64,000 nucleotides of DNA, from contig NZ_JNXE01000004.1 of NCBI RefSeq assembly GCF_000716605.1, forward strand, positions 1 to 64,000, given 5' to 3'. This document shows, in pieces, positions 25,245 to 34,381 of the stretch; position 1 is the first letter of the stretch; each line of letters starts with the position of its first letter. Source of the stretch: Streptomyces sp. NRRL F-525. GTDB taxonomy: Bacteria > Actinomycetota > Actinomycetes > Streptomycetales > Streptomycetaceae. Under the pieces are notes generated by a model. The model had not been told where the DNA came from. It saw only the letters and a program-made list of their open reading frames with translations, and searched no databases. The position numbers were made by a program, and so were the translations under genes.

Positions 25245-25348
25245 AGGGTTTCGGTCGCGCGCCACAGTCGTCGCCGTGACGCCGGAAGCCCCTGTCGCAG
25301 TGCGGCCCGCGTCACGTCCTCCTGCTTCCCAACCCTCGGGAGAGGCAA

Positions 25349-27478
25349 GTGACTTCACAACCGCAGGTCCGCACACCCGCGGCTTCGAGACGGACGCGCC
25401 GCGCCACCGTCGTCGCCATCGCGACCGTACTGGCGGCGACCGCCGCCCCGGTGGCCACCGCGCAGACCGGCGCCGACCAGGGCGCACCCGACTACTACGA
25501 CAGCGGTCTCGCGCCGACGCCGTACATGGGCTGGAACACCTACTACGGTCTGGGCGCGCCCACGGAGCAGCAAGTGCGCTCCGTCGCGGACAAGCTGGTC
25601 AACAGCGGTCTGCGGGACGCCGGTTACGACATCGTGTGGCTCGACGGCGGCTGGCAGGCCGACAACCCGCGTGACGCGCAAGGGCGATTGGTCGCCAACC
25701 CGGAGCGATTCCCGTCCGGTATCCCCGCGTTGGTCTCCTACCTGCACCAGCGCGGCCTGAAGGCCGGCATCTACACCGACGCCGGCACCTACGACGGCGG
25801 CAAGAGCTGCGGGCTCGGCAGCAGGGGCCACTACGACGCGGACGCGCGGCAGTTCGCCGGCTGGAAGATCGACGCGGTCAAGGTCGACTTCCTGTGCGGC
25901 ATCGGCGCCAAGCTCGATCCGGGCCCGGCGTTCAAGGAGTTCAGCGACGCGGTCGCCAAGTCCGGCCGCAAGATGCTGCTGAACCTCTGCAACCCGCTCA
26001 CCGACGACTGGGGCCTGCCGCACACCCCCGAGCAGGACGCGCACAACACGTACGTCTACGGCCCGACGATCGCCGACTCCTGGCGCACCGGCACGGACAT
26101 CGCCTGGGGCACCCCGAGCCCAGGCCAGTGGCCCAACATCCTGCGCAACATGGACGCGAACGCCTGGCACCCCGAGGCGCAGGGACCCGGGCACTACAAC
26201 GACCCGGACTACCTCATCCCCATGCGTCAAATGTCCGACGGCACGCTGGAGTTGACCCAGGAGGAGTCCACCACGCAGTACGTGATGTGGGCCGAGATGG
26301 GCTCGCCGCTCGTGCTGGGTTCCGACCCGCGCACCCTGTCGGACTCGATGCTCGCGACTCTGCGCAACCCGGAGATCATCGCCGTCGACCAGGACCCGCT
26401 CGCGGTCCAGGGCGTACGCGTGGCCAGCGACTCCGTCGGCGACGTCTACAGCAAGGTCCTCACCGGTGACGGCCGACGCGCGGTCGTCCTGCTCAACCGG
26501 TCCGACCAACCCGCCCTGCGCACCGTGCAGTTCGCGGATGCCGGGCTCGGCGGGTCGGTCCGGGTGCGTGACCTGCGGGCTCGCGCCGACCGGGGCACGC
26601 ACACGGGGTCGTACACCGTCGAGGTCCCGGCGCACGGCACCGCGCTCCTGAAGCTGACGGGGGCGGACGCCCTGCCCGGTACGAATCTGGGTCAGAAGGC
26701 CACGGCAAGTCCGGCTGTGGTGCGGGACGGTGACTCGCTGAGCACCTTCCTGCGCGGACCGCACGGCTCGCTCGTCCAGCGGACGGACTCTCGGGTGCGG
26801 GATCTCGGCGGTCCCACGAAGGGCGAGATCCTAGGCCAGCCCGCCGCGTACGCCTCGGCCGGCGGCCGGATCGACGTCTTCGTGCGTGGCGCCGACTCCC
26901 GGGTGTACCGGCGCGTCTACGTCGGCGGCCGCTGGGGTGCGTGGCAGAGCCTGGGCGGCCGGGTGGCCGACGCGCCGTCGGCGGCGTTCGCCGATCCGGC
27001 GCACTGGACGCTGTTCGCCACGGGCACGGACGGGCAGGTCGTGCAGCGTGGCCCGTCGACCGGCTGGACCTCGCTCGGCGCACCCGGTGGCAAGGCGGTG
27101 TACGGGCGGCCGTCCGCTGCCGTGGACGCGCAAGGGCAGGTGACGATCGCCGTGCGCAGTGCGGCCGACGACGTGTGGACGCGGTCCCGGGACGCGTCGG
27201 GGGAGTGGTCGCCGTGGGCTTCGGTCGGCGGGACCGTCAGCGGGAGTCCGACGCTGGTCGCCGTAGGGGACGCCGTGGTGCTGTACGCGCGGGCCGCCGA
27301 CTACACGCTCTGGCGGCAGCGGTACGAGAACGGTGCGTGGCAGGGCTGGACCAAGCAACTCGCCTTCCCCAGCGCGGCGTTCGACGGTGCGCTCGGGGCG
27401 GTGGCCGGGCCGGGTGGGGCGGTCGACGCGGTGTTCCGCGGAGTCGACGGCTATGTGCACCTGACCCAGTTCAACTAA
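25349..27478 (+). CDS. Secreted alpha-galactosidase, GH27, with C-terminal lectin-like repeats
   Basis: A 709-aa exported enzyme that removes alpha-linked galactose. Signal peptide: basic RRTRRATVV then a hydrophobic core ending near ATAQT (residue 40). Catalytic barrel (55-340): TPYMGWNTY, WLDGGW, nucleophile Asp180 in VKVDFL, acid/base Asp250 in RTGTDIAW. An all-beta domain follows (350-440). From about 450 to the end there are repeated units such as DVFVRGADSRVYRR followed by GGRWGAWQSLGG, which resemble PLL/tectonin-like beta-propeller lectin blades and may bind sugar. GTG 25349 follows GGGAGAGG. It is the extracellular arm of the galactose region; the importer operon starts about 90 bases downstream. 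Confidence 0.9.
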   Translation: MTSQPQVRTPAASRRTRRATVVAIATVLAATAAPVATAQTGADQGAPDYYDSGLAPTPYMGWNTYYGLGAPTEQQVRSVADKLVNSGLRDAGYDIVWLDGGWQADNPRDAQGRLVANPERFPSGIPALVSYLHQRGLKAGIYTDAGTYDGGKSCGLGSRGHYDADARQFAGWKIDAVKVDFLCGIGAKLDPGPAFKEFSDAVAKSGRKMLLNLCNPLTDDWGLPHTPEQDAHNTYVYGPTIADSWRTGTDIAWGTPSPGQWPNILRNMDANAWHPEAQGPGHYNDPDYLIPMRQMSDGTLELTQEESTTQYVMWAEMGSPLVLGSDPRTLSDSMLATLRNPEIIAVDQDPLAVQGVRVASDSVGDVYSKVLTGDGRRAVVLLNRSDQPALRTVQFADAGLGGSVRVRDLRARADRGTHTGSYTVEVPAHGTALLKLTGADALPGTNLGQKATASPAVVRDGDSLSTFLRGPHGSLVQRTDSRVRDLGGPTKGEILGQPAAYASAGGRIDVFVRGADSRVYRRVYVGGRWGAWQSLGGRVADAPSAAFADPAHWTLFATGTDGQVVQRGPSTGWTSLGAPGGKAVYGRPSAAVDAQGQVTIAVRSAADDVWTRSRDASGEWSPWASVGGTVSGSPTLVAVGDAVVLYARAADYTLWRQRYENGAWQGWTKQLAFPSAAFDGALGAVAGPGGAVDAVFRGVDGYVHLTQFN

Positions 27479-27521
27479 ATTAGTAATTATTCTTGACGTG
27501 GTGGGGACGCCACGTGAATCT
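27478..27521 (+). promoter_or_regulatory. Shared AT-rich element, copy 2, and promoter of the galactoside importer operon
   Basis: The element at 27478-27497 matches copy 1 at 25225-25244 in 17 of 20 positions and starts inside the last codons of GH27's downstream edge. It runs into TTGACG (27493-27498); GAATCT lies 17 bases later (27516-27521). CTAA-A-TTAG, an inverted repeat, overlaps its left end. The binding-protein gene starts 48 bases after the -10. Confidence 0.6.
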
Positions 27522-27568
27522 GGAACCGCGTGCATCTGGATCCGCGCGGGATCCACAGGGAGCCATCC

Positions 27569-28861
27569 ATGACGAACCATCAGCCAGACCGACGCCGGTT
27601 CCTCGCGGGACTCGGTGCCGCGGGGACGGCGGCGCTGCTCAGCGGCTGTGTCACCTCGACCTCATCGAGCAAGAGTTCCTCGAAGGGCGCGGTGACCCTC
27701 CAGTCCAACCTCTCCGCCCCGCAGGCCAAGGCCGCGATGGAGGACCTCGTCGCTGCCTACGCCAAGAAGGGCTCCGACCGGGCGAGCCTCAACACGGTCG
27801 CCGCGGAGACCTTCCGCACCCAGCTGCCGACGTACCTCACCTCGGCCAACCCGCCGGACGTGTACACCTGGTACCCCGGCTCGGTGGCGGACGCGTACGC
27901 CAAGAAGAACCTGCTGCTCGACCTCGACGAGGCATGGACCTCCTCGCCCGACCTCAAGCGCTATTCGAAGGCGCTCAACTCGCTCTGCACGTCTACGAGT
28001 TCGGGCAAGAAGGTCTTCGTGCCCACCACCTACTACTGGTGGGGCATGTTCTACCGGAAGTCCAACTTCGCCAAGTGGGGCGTCAGCGAGCCGAAGAGCT
28101 GGGACGAGTTCCTCGACCTGTGCGACAAGCTCAAGAGCAAGGGCGTCACCCCGATCGGGCTGGGCGCCGGCGGCGGCACGGCCTGGGTGGCCTCGGCGTG
28201 GTTCGACTACCTCGACATCCGGATCAACGGCGCCGAGTACCACCGCCAACTCCTCGCCGGGAAGCACCGGTTCGACGACCCCGAGGTGCGCAAGGTCTTC
28301 GACCGTTGGCAGGAGGTGCTGCCCTACTTCGACCCGAACGGCGCCGCCGTCGCCTTCCAGGACGCCACCACCTCGCTGCTCAACGGCCGCAGCGGCATGA
28401 TGCTCATCGGCACCTTCTTCGCCGACGCGGCGCCCAAGAACGCTCTCGACGACATCGACTTCTTCCGCTTCCCGATCATCGACCCGAAGGTCCCGCTCGC
28501 CGAAGAGGCGCCCACGGACGGCTACTTCGCCAGCGCCCGCACCGGTCGGCACGACCAGGTGATCGACCTGATGAAGTACCTCGCCACCGCCGAGGCCCAG
28601 GAGATCTACATCAAGGGCTCCTCCGGCACCGTCCTGCCCTGCAACCCCGCCGCGAAGGACGCCGGCACCGCCCTGGTCACCAAGGGCCGCGAGCACATCG
28701 CGGCGGCCACCGAGATCACCCAGTTCTTCAACCGGGACTCCAGCGACGCCCTCCAGCCCACCGCCGACAACGCGCTGACCAAGTTCCTGGCCAAGCCCAA
28801 GTCGATCGGGAGCATCCTCACCGACTGGCAGCGCGACGCCGAGAAGATCTGGAACGCCTGA
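27569..28861 (+). CDS. Extracellular sugar-binding lipoprotein of an ABC importer
   Basis: A 430-aa substrate-binding protein of the type that serves oligosaccharide importers. The N-terminus has a Tat motif (DRRRFLAGLG) and a lipobox ending LLSGC, so the mature protein is a membrane-anchored lipoprotein. The body matches solute-binding family 1: SANPPDVYTWYPGSVADAYAKK and TYYWWGMFYRKSNFAKWG, rich in aromatic residues that stack on sugars. ATG 27569 is chosen because CAGGGAG precedes it and the Tat signal begins at once. First gene of an operon with two permeases and GH36. The likely cargo is an alpha-galactoside (from context). Confidence 0.9.
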   Translation: MTNHQPDRRRFLAGLGAAGTAALLSGCVTSTSSSKSSSKGAVTLQSNLSAPQAKAAMEDLVAAYAKKGSDRASLNTVAAETFRTQLPTYLTSANPPDVYTWYPGSVADAYAKKNLLLDLDEAWTSSPDLKRYSKALNSLCTSTSSGKKVFVPTTYYWWGMFYRKSNFAKWGVSEPKSWDEFLDLCDKLKSKGVTPIGLGAGGGTAWVASAWFDYLDIRINGAEYHRQLLAGKHRFDDPEVRKVFDRWQEVLPYFDPNGAAVAFQDATTSLLNGRSGMMLIGTFFADAAPKNALDDIDFFRFPIIDPKVPLAEEAPTDGYFASARTGRHDQVIDLMKYLATAEAQEIYIKGSSGTVLPCNPAAKDAGTALVTKGREHIAAATEITQFFNRDSSDALQPTADNALTKFLAKPKSIGSILTDWQRDAEKIWNA

Positions 28862-28862
28862 C

Positions 28863-29798
28863 ATGGCCGTCCTGACCGCGCCCGACCGGAAGTCCCCGAC
28901 CCGAACGCCCGCCCCGGGCAAGCGGGTTCGGGGCCCCCGGCGCACACCCCCGCTGGTACTCGCCTTCGTCCTGATCCCGTTGCTCGCCGAGTCCGTGTGG
29001 GTGTTCTGGCCCGCCGTGCAGGGCTTCTACCTCGCCCTGACCAAATGGGACGGCGTCTCCCCACCGCAGTTCGTCGGCCTGGGCAACTTCCGGGAGATGG
29101 CCCACGACGAGGTCTTCCGCAGCGCGGCCGGCCACACCGTCCTCTGGCTCGTGCTCTTCGGCGGCCTGTCCGCCGTGCTCGGCCTCGCCGCCGCACTCCT
29201 CCTCCAACAGGAGCGCCGCGGCGTCGGCTTCTACCGCGCGGCCCTGTTCCTGCCGGTCGTCTTCTCGCTGGTCGCCACCGCCCTGGTCTGGCAGGCGATC
29301 TACCAGCCCGACGGCGTCCTCAACCAACTCCTGCAGTCCGTAGGCCTCGGCAGCCTCCGCCACGCCTGGCTCGCCGACCAGGACACCGCCCTCTACGCCG
29401 TGATCGTGCCCGCGCTCTGGCGCCAGATCGGCTACGTCATGGTCCTCTACCTGGCCGGCCTCAAGGGCATCGACCCCGCCCTCTATGAGGCCGCCAAGGT
29501 GGACGGCGCCAGCGCCTGGCAGCGCCTCCGGCACGTCACGCTGCCCCAACTCCGCAGTGTCAACGCGGTAGTTCTGTCGGTCATCGTCATCGACTCGCTG
29601 CGCTCCTTCGACGTCGTGTGGTCGCTGACCCGCGGCGGCCCCTACCACTCCTCCGAGCTGCTGAGCACCTACATGTACTCAACCGCCTTCCAGTCCCTGC
29701 GACTTGGCTACGGCTCCGCCCTCGCCGTCGTCATCTTCGTGCTGGCCTTCGGCGTCATCTGCTCCTACCTCGTCCGCGCGTTCCGGGAGGCCGACTGA
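28863..29798 (+). CDS. Sugar ABC transporter permease (MalF-like)
   Basis: A 311-aa permease with about six helices. The cytoplasmic EAA loop, which contacts the ATPase, reads EAAKVDGASAWQRLRHVTLP (about residues 205-224). An N-terminal basic tail (KRVRGPRR) precedes helix 1. The start is two bases after the binding-protein stop, and its stop shares one base with the next ATG. No ATPase gene is in this operon, as is usual in streptomycetes where a shared MsiK serves many importers (established knowledge). Confidence 0.91.
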   Translation: MAVLTAPDRKSPTRTPAPGKRVRGPRRTPPLVLAFVLIPLLAESVWVFWPAVQGFYLALTKWDGVSPPQFVGLGNFREMAHDEVFRSAAGHTVLWLVLFGGLSAVLGLAAALLLQQERRGVGFYRAALFLPVVFSLVATALVWQAIYQPDGVLNQLLQSVGLGSLRHAWLADQDTALYAVIVPALWRQIGYVMVLYLAGLKGIDPALYEAAKVDGASAWQRLRHVTLPQLRSVNAVVLSVIVIDSLRSFDVVWSLTRGGPYHSSELLSTYMYSTAFQSLRLGYGSALAVVIFVLAFGVICSYLVRAFREAD

Positions 29799-30646
29799 TG
29801 TCCGCCAACTCCACGGCCCTGCGCCGCAAGCGCGCCGCGACCGCCGGATTCCACCTCGGCGCGGGCGCGTTGGCGATCCTCTGGCTGCTGCCCATCGCCC
29901 TGGTCCTGGTGACCAGCCTGCGCTCCTTCGACGACATCGCCGCCCACGGACTGGGCAGTTGGCCGCACTCCTTCACCTTCGGCAACTTCCACCAGGCCTG
30001 GGTGGACGGCGGCCAACAGCGCGCCCTCATCAACAGCCTGATCGTCACCATCCCCTGCGTCCTGATCACACTGGCCCTCGCCGCGATGGCCGCCTTCGCC
30101 CTCAGCCGCTACGAAGTCCCCTTCCGCCGCTCCCTGTTGCTCCTCATGCTCGGCGGCAACCTCCTCCCGCCGCAGATCCTCCTCATCCCGGTGTCCAAGC
30201 TCAGCGAGGTGATGGGCGTCTTCGACACCCTGCCCGCACTCATCGGCGTGCAGATCGGCTTCGGCGTCGGCTTCTACGTCTTCGTCCTGCACGGATTCAT
30301 GCGGTCGATCCCGACGGAGATCCAGCAGGCGGCGGTCGTCGACGGCGCCGGCCCCTGGCAGATCTTCTGGCGCATCATCCTGCCGCTGACCCGCCCCGCC
30401 CTGGCCGCGCTCAGTGCCCTGTCCTTCACCTGGATCTTCAACGACCTGCTGTGGGCGATCACGGTGCTGCGCAGCGACACCAAGATGCCGATCACCGCCG
30501 CCCTCATCGGACTTCAGGGCCAGTTCGTCTCGATGTGGAACGTCATCGCGGCCGGTTCCGTCATCGCCGCCGCCCCCACGGTCGCCGTGTTCCTCCGCTT
30601 CCAGCGGCACTTCGTGGCCGGGCTCAACCTCGGGGCGGTCAAGTGA
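29798..30646 (+). CDS. Sugar ABC transporter permease (MalG-like)
   Basis: A 282-aa permease partner with about six helices. The EAA-type loop reads QAAVVDGAGPWQIFWRIILP, with Gln for the usual Glu. Hydrophobic first helix AGALAILWLLPIALVLVTSL. ATG 29798 shares its A with the preceding TGA, and the stop overlaps the GH36 GTG start by four bases, so three products are made in step. Confidence 0.91.
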   Translation: MSANSTALRRKRAATAGFHLGAGALAILWLLPIALVLVTSLRSFDDIAAHGLGSWPHSFTFGNFHQAWVDGGQQRALINSLIVTIPCVLITLALAAMAAFALSRYEVPFRRSLLLLMLGGNLLPPQILLIPVSKLSEVMGVFDTLPALIGVQIGFGVGFYVFVLHGFMRSIPTEIQQAAVVDGAGPWQIFWRIILPLTRPALAALSALSFTWIFNDLLWAITVLRSDTKMPITAALIGLQGQFVSMWNVIAAGSVIAAAPTVAVFLRFQRHFVAGLNLGAVK

Positions 30647-32709
30647 CGTACCAGCGCTGGACCTTGCGCACGGAGAACACCAGCTACACCGTGCGCCTGT
30701 CCCCGGACGGCCCCTGGGCCGAACTCGACGCATGGGGCCCGCTCGGCGTCGAGGACGGTCCCTCCGCCCTGGACTGGTCGAGGCGCACACACTTCATCAC
30801 CCCCGCCGACGCGGCACCGGCCGAGTATCTGCCGTACGGACTACGGCCGTTCACCGGCTCGGAGCTGGTGGCGTCCCGTCCGGACGGCGACGACCGGGGC
30901 GTGTGGTGGGAGTTCGCCGGGGCCGAAGAGGACGAGGGCGCGCTACGACTCACCTTCCACGACGAGCAATTGGGCCTCTGTACCGTCCTGCACTACGAGA
31001 CCGTGCCAGGCACAGACGTGATCCTCCGCTGGACGGAGTTCACCGCCGCTGCTCAGGAAATGCGCTTGGAGCGCCTCGACTCGGCCGCCGTGAACATCCC
31101 CGTCACTGGCGTTGCCCGCCTGACGTACCTCACGGGCCAGTGGTCGCAGGAGTTCCAGCGCACCCAACTCGACCTGCCCAGAGGCACGTTCAGTATCGGC
31201 AGCCTGCAAGGCGCACCGGGACACGCGTACGCGCCCTGGCTCGCGGTGCAGGACGGCGAGTCGCCGGCCGCCTACGGCATCGCCCTCGCCTGGCCCGGCA
31301 ACTGGCACATCACCGCCGAGGCCGAACCCGGCGGCGCCGTGCGGGTGAGGGCGGGCCGTGTCCCCCACGAGGGAGCAGTGCTCCTCGCCCCCCGCGAGAC
31401 CCTCGCCACCCCCCAACTCGCCTGCGCCTTCAGCCCGGAGGGACTCGACGGGCTGTCCCGCGTCTGGCACCGCTACGAACGACACCTCACCGGCGAACGC
31501 CTGCACCGCCCCCGCAAGGTCCTCTACAACTCCTGGGAGGCCACCGGCTTCGACGTCGACGCGGCCGCGCAACGGGAGCTGGCGAAGACGGCCGCCGACA
31601 TCGGCACCGAGCTGTTCGTCGTGGACGACGGCTGGTTCACCGGGCGCGGCGACGACACCGGGGGACTGGGTGACTGGTGGCCGGACCCGGCGGCCTTCCC
31701 ACTGGGCTTCGACCAATTCATCGCGGACGTAAGGACGTTGGGCCTGGACTTCGGTCTGTGGATAGAGCCCGAGGCCGTGAGCCCGGGGAGCCGTCTGTAC
31801 GCCGAACACCCCGAGTGGGTCTACCGGATCGAGGGCCGCCCCGGCCGACTCGTCCGCAACCAACTCCTCCTCGACCTCGGCCGGACCGACGTCCAGGACT
31901 TCGTGATCGAGACGCTCGACCGGCTCCTCGGCACGTACGACATCAGCTATTTGAAGTGGGACATGAACCGCCCGCCCACCGAGCGAGGCCGTCCCGGTGC
32001 AGGCCGCGTCGACCTCGACGCCGAGCATGTCGCCGGATACCTGCGCGTTCTCGACCACCTCCGTTCGGCCCACCCGGACGTCACCGTCGAGGGCTGCGCG
32101 GGCGGCGGCGGGCGGATCGAGCATGCGACGATCGCGCGTACGGACGTGGTGTGGCCCAGCGACAACACCGCACCGCTGGACCGGCTTTCGACCCAGTACG
32201 GCTTCCTGCACGCGCACGCCCCGCACGTCATGAGCTCGTGGGTCACCGACGCGCCCGGCGTCTTCGATCCGCGCCCGCGCAGTCTCGCCTTCCGGTTCGT
32301 CAACGCCATGTGCGGGGTGCTGGGCATCGGCGCCGACCTGCGCGCGTGGACGCCGGAGCAGCGGGCCGAGGCGGCCTGGTGGATCGGCCGGTACAAGGAG
32401 GCGCGGGAGGTGATCCACCATGGCGAGGCACGGCTTCTTGGCACGCCGGAGGAGCCGAGCTGCGGAGTGCAGTACGACGCCGGGGACCGGACCGTCGTAG
32501 CAGCGCTGAGCACCGGGCGTCTCGACGGCGCCCCGCTCGTGCCGGGGCGGATGGACCGGCTTCGGCTGCGGGGACTGGACGCGACGGCGCGTTACCGGGA
32601 CGCGGCGACCGGGACGTCGTACAGCGGAGCGCATCTGCTGCACTACGGGCTGCCGTTCGCGTGGAGTGCCGATCATGACGCGGACCTGGTCGTGCTGATA
32701 CGCGAGTGA
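30643..32709 (+). CDS. Intracellular alpha-galactosidase, GH36
   Basis: A 688-aa cytoplasmic enzyme (no signal peptide) hydrolysing imported alpha-galactosides. An N-terminal beta-supersandwich (1-290) is followed by the barrel: VLYNSWEATGF, VVDDGWF, nucleophile Asp440 in YLKWDMNR, EGCAGGGGR and acid/base Asp507 in WPSDNT. All are standard GH36 signatures, and the length fits clan members. GTG 30643 overlaps the permease stop (GTGA), which fixes the start. It links the importer to the galactose-oxidation genes that follow 87 bases later. Confidence 0.92.
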   Translation: MTYQRWTLRTENTSYTVRLSPDGPWAELDAWGPLGVEDGPSALDWSRRTHFITPADAAPAEYLPYGLRPFTGSELVASRPDGDDRGVWWEFAGAEEDEGALRLTFHDEQLGLCTVLHYETVPGTDVILRWTEFTAAAQEMRLERLDSAAVNIPVTGVARLTYLTGQWSQEFQRTQLDLPRGTFSIGSLQGAPGHAYAPWLAVQDGESPAAYGIALAWPGNWHITAEAEPGGAVRVRAGRVPHEGAVLLAPRETLATPQLACAFSPEGLDGLSRVWHRYERHLTGERLHRPRKVLYNSWEATGFDVDAAAQRELAKTAADIGTELFVVDDGWFTGRGDDTGGLGDWWPDPAAFPLGFDQFIADVRTLGLDFGLWIEPEAVSPGSRLYAEHPEWVYRIEGRPGRLVRNQLLLDLGRTDVQDFVIETLDRLLGTYDISYLKWDMNRPPTERGRPGAGRVDLDAEHVAGYLRVLDHLRSAHPDVTVEGCAGGGGRIEHATIARTDVVWPSDNTAPLDRLSTQYGFLHAHAPHVMSSWVTDAPGVFDPRPRSLAFRFVNAMCGVLGIGADLRAWTPEQRAEAAWWIGRYKEAREVIHHGEARLLGTPEEPSCGVQYDAGDRTVVAALSTGRLDGAPLVPGRMDRLRLRGLDATARYRDAATGTSYSGAHLLHYGLPFAWSADHDADLVVLIRE

Positions 32710-32796
32710 GCCCCTTATGTTTCCAGCAGGCCTCTCCAGCAAGACCTTGCCCGTGAGAGACGCGAAGGACGCGAGACCCGAAGGAGTCGAACCTCG

Positions 32797-33570
32797 ATGG
32801 ACCAGTCCGTACGACGGCACGGCGCCCGTTTCACCGGACGCACGGCCGTGGTCACCGGAGCGGCCTCCGGCATCGGAGCCGCCACGGCCGTACGCCTCGC
32901 CGAGGAGGGAGCCGCCGTCGTGCTCGCCGATGTCGCCGAGGAGCGGGGCGAGTTGGTGGCGGAGCGGATCGTCAAGGACGGCGGGCGGGCGCGGTTCGTG
33001 GCTGCCGATGTCGCCGTCGAGGACGACTGGGCGCGGATCGTCGGCGCCGCGCACACCTTCGGGCCTGTCGACGTCCTCGTGAGCAACGCTTTCACCGTTG
33101 AAGTCACCCCGGCCCACGAGATGACCCTGCCGTCCTGGCAACGGCAGCTCGACGTCAATCTGACCGGCAGTTTCCTCGGGTTCCGGGCGGTGCTGCCCGA
33201 TCTGGAGGAGCGGCGGGGTTCGGTGGTTCTGACCTCGTCCGTGCACGCCCACAAGGGCATTCCCGGGCATCCCGCCTACGCCGCCGCCAAGGGCGCGCTG
33301 CTCTCCCTCTGCAGCCAACTCGCCGTCGAATACGGGCCAGTTGTGCGCGTCAACGCCGTGCTTCCGGGTCCGATACTGACCGCCGCCTGGGACCGGGTGC
33401 CGCCCGAGGAACGGGAACGCAGCATCGCCGAGACGGCCGCACGCCGCTTCGGCACCCCCGAGGAAGTGGCCGCGGCCATCGCGTTCCTCAGCGCCGACGA
33501 AGCCTCCTACATCACCGGGACGAGTCTCGTGGTGGACGGCGGCTGGAGCGTCGTCAAGGCCTCCGCATGA
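32797..33570 (+). CDS. SDR dehydrogenase, probable D-galactose 1-dehydrogenase
   Basis: A 257-aa classical SDR: cofactor motif TGAASGIGAAT near residue 20, VSNA near 90, catalytic Ser in LTSSVHAH, and YAAAK near 155. ATG 32797 follows GAAGGAG. Its place before galactonate dehydratase, KDGal kinase and KDPGal aldolase genes suggests that it oxidises galactose to galactonolactone, the first step of the De Ley-Doudoroff route. The substrate is inferred from context only; other sugar or alcohol substrates fit the family equally. Confidence 0.8.
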   Translation: MDQSVRRHGARFTGRTAVVTGAASGIGAATAVRLAEEGAAVVLADVAEERGELVAERIVKDGGRARFVAADVAVEDDWARIVGAAHTFGPVDVLVSNAFTVEVTPAHEMTLPSWQRQLDVNLTGSFLGFRAVLPDLEERRGSVVLTSSVHAHKGIPGHPAYAAAKGALLSLCSQLAVEYGPVVRVNAVLPGPILTAAWDRVPPEERERSIAETAARRFGTPEEVAAAIAFLSADEASYITGTSLVVDGGWSVVKASA

Positions 33571-33604
33571 CCACGCTCCCCAACCAGCAGAAAGGCTGTA
33601 CGAC

Positions 33605-34381
33605 ATGACGCCCTATGCCCGTCGAGGCGTCCACGGCCAGACCGTGGAACTCCTCGCCCGCCGCATCCTGGGCGGTGAGATCGCCGAAGGCGCCACGCTC
33701 GATCTCGTGGCGCTGCAGAGCGAGTTGGACGTGAGCCTGACCGCGCTGCGCGAGTCGCTGAAGGTGCTCGCGGCCAAGGGGATGGTCGACGCCCGGCAGC
33801 GGCGCGGCACCTTCGTGCGCCCCCGTGCCGAGTGGAACCTGCTCGACGCCGATGTCCTGCGCTGGCAGTTCGAGGGTGCCTCCACCAGCGAGTCGGACCG
33901 GGCGCTGCTGCACAACCTCGCCGAGGTGCGCGCCATCATCGAACCGGCCGCCGTACGCCTGGCCGCCCAGCGCCGAACCGACGCTGATCTGGCCGCACTT
34001 GACGGTGCCCTCGACGCGATGGGGGAGCAGGGCGGCGACGCCGCCCATGCCGTCGAGGCCGACCTCGCCTTCCACCGCGCCCTGCTCGCCGCCACCCACA
34101 ACGAACTCCTCGAACGCATGGAGATGGTGATCGAGTCCGGCCTCGCACACCGCGACCGGATCGTGCACAGCGCCCCGCACAGCGAGGACCCGGTCCCCGC
34201 CCACCGCGCCGTCCTGGACGCCGTACGCGACCAGGACCCGCAGGCCGCCGAGGCCGCGATGCGCGCCCTGCTGGACCAGGCCGGCCGCGACCTGGACCGG
34301 CTGGACGACTCCGAAGAGGAGGGTTCCCACGTGGACTCCGCACAGGACTCCGAAGAAACGGAAGGCTCCCGGTCTCAGTGA
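33605..34381 (+). CDS. GntR-family regulator, FadR/FCD subfamily (DgoR-like)
   Basis: A 258-aa regulator. The N-terminal winged helix reads LVALQSELDVSLTALRESLKVLAAKGMVDARQRRGTFV, and the FCD effector domain (80-235) has the metal or ligand pattern EVRAIIEP, DLAFHRALLAATHN and HRAVLDAVRDQD. The C-terminal 20 residues are acidic and disordered (DDSEEEGSH). Its stop overlaps the dehydratase start by four bases, which points to local control of the galactonate genes. DgoR in enterobacteria is of this family and responds to galactonate (established knowledge); the same ligand is likely here. Confidence 0.88.
   Translation: MTPYARRGVHGQTVELLARRILGGEIAEGATLDLVALQSELDVSLTALRESLKVLAAKGMVDARQRRGTFVRPRAEWNLLDADVLRWQFEGASTSESDRALLHNLAEVRAIIEPAAVRLAAQRRTDADLAALDGALDAMGEQGGDAAHAVEADLAFHRALLAATHNELLERMEMVIESGLAHRDRIVHSAPHSEDPVPAHRAVLDAVRDQDPQAAEAAMRALLDQAGRDLDRLDDSEEEGSHVDSAQDSEETEGSRSQ

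Noticed and set aside
30943..33606. 887-codon open frame antisense to GH36 and the SDR gene
   Set aside because: The sense strand carries complete GH36 and SDR signatures. The antisense product is Gly/Arg/His-rich low-complexity sequence, as expected from GC-rich codon bias.
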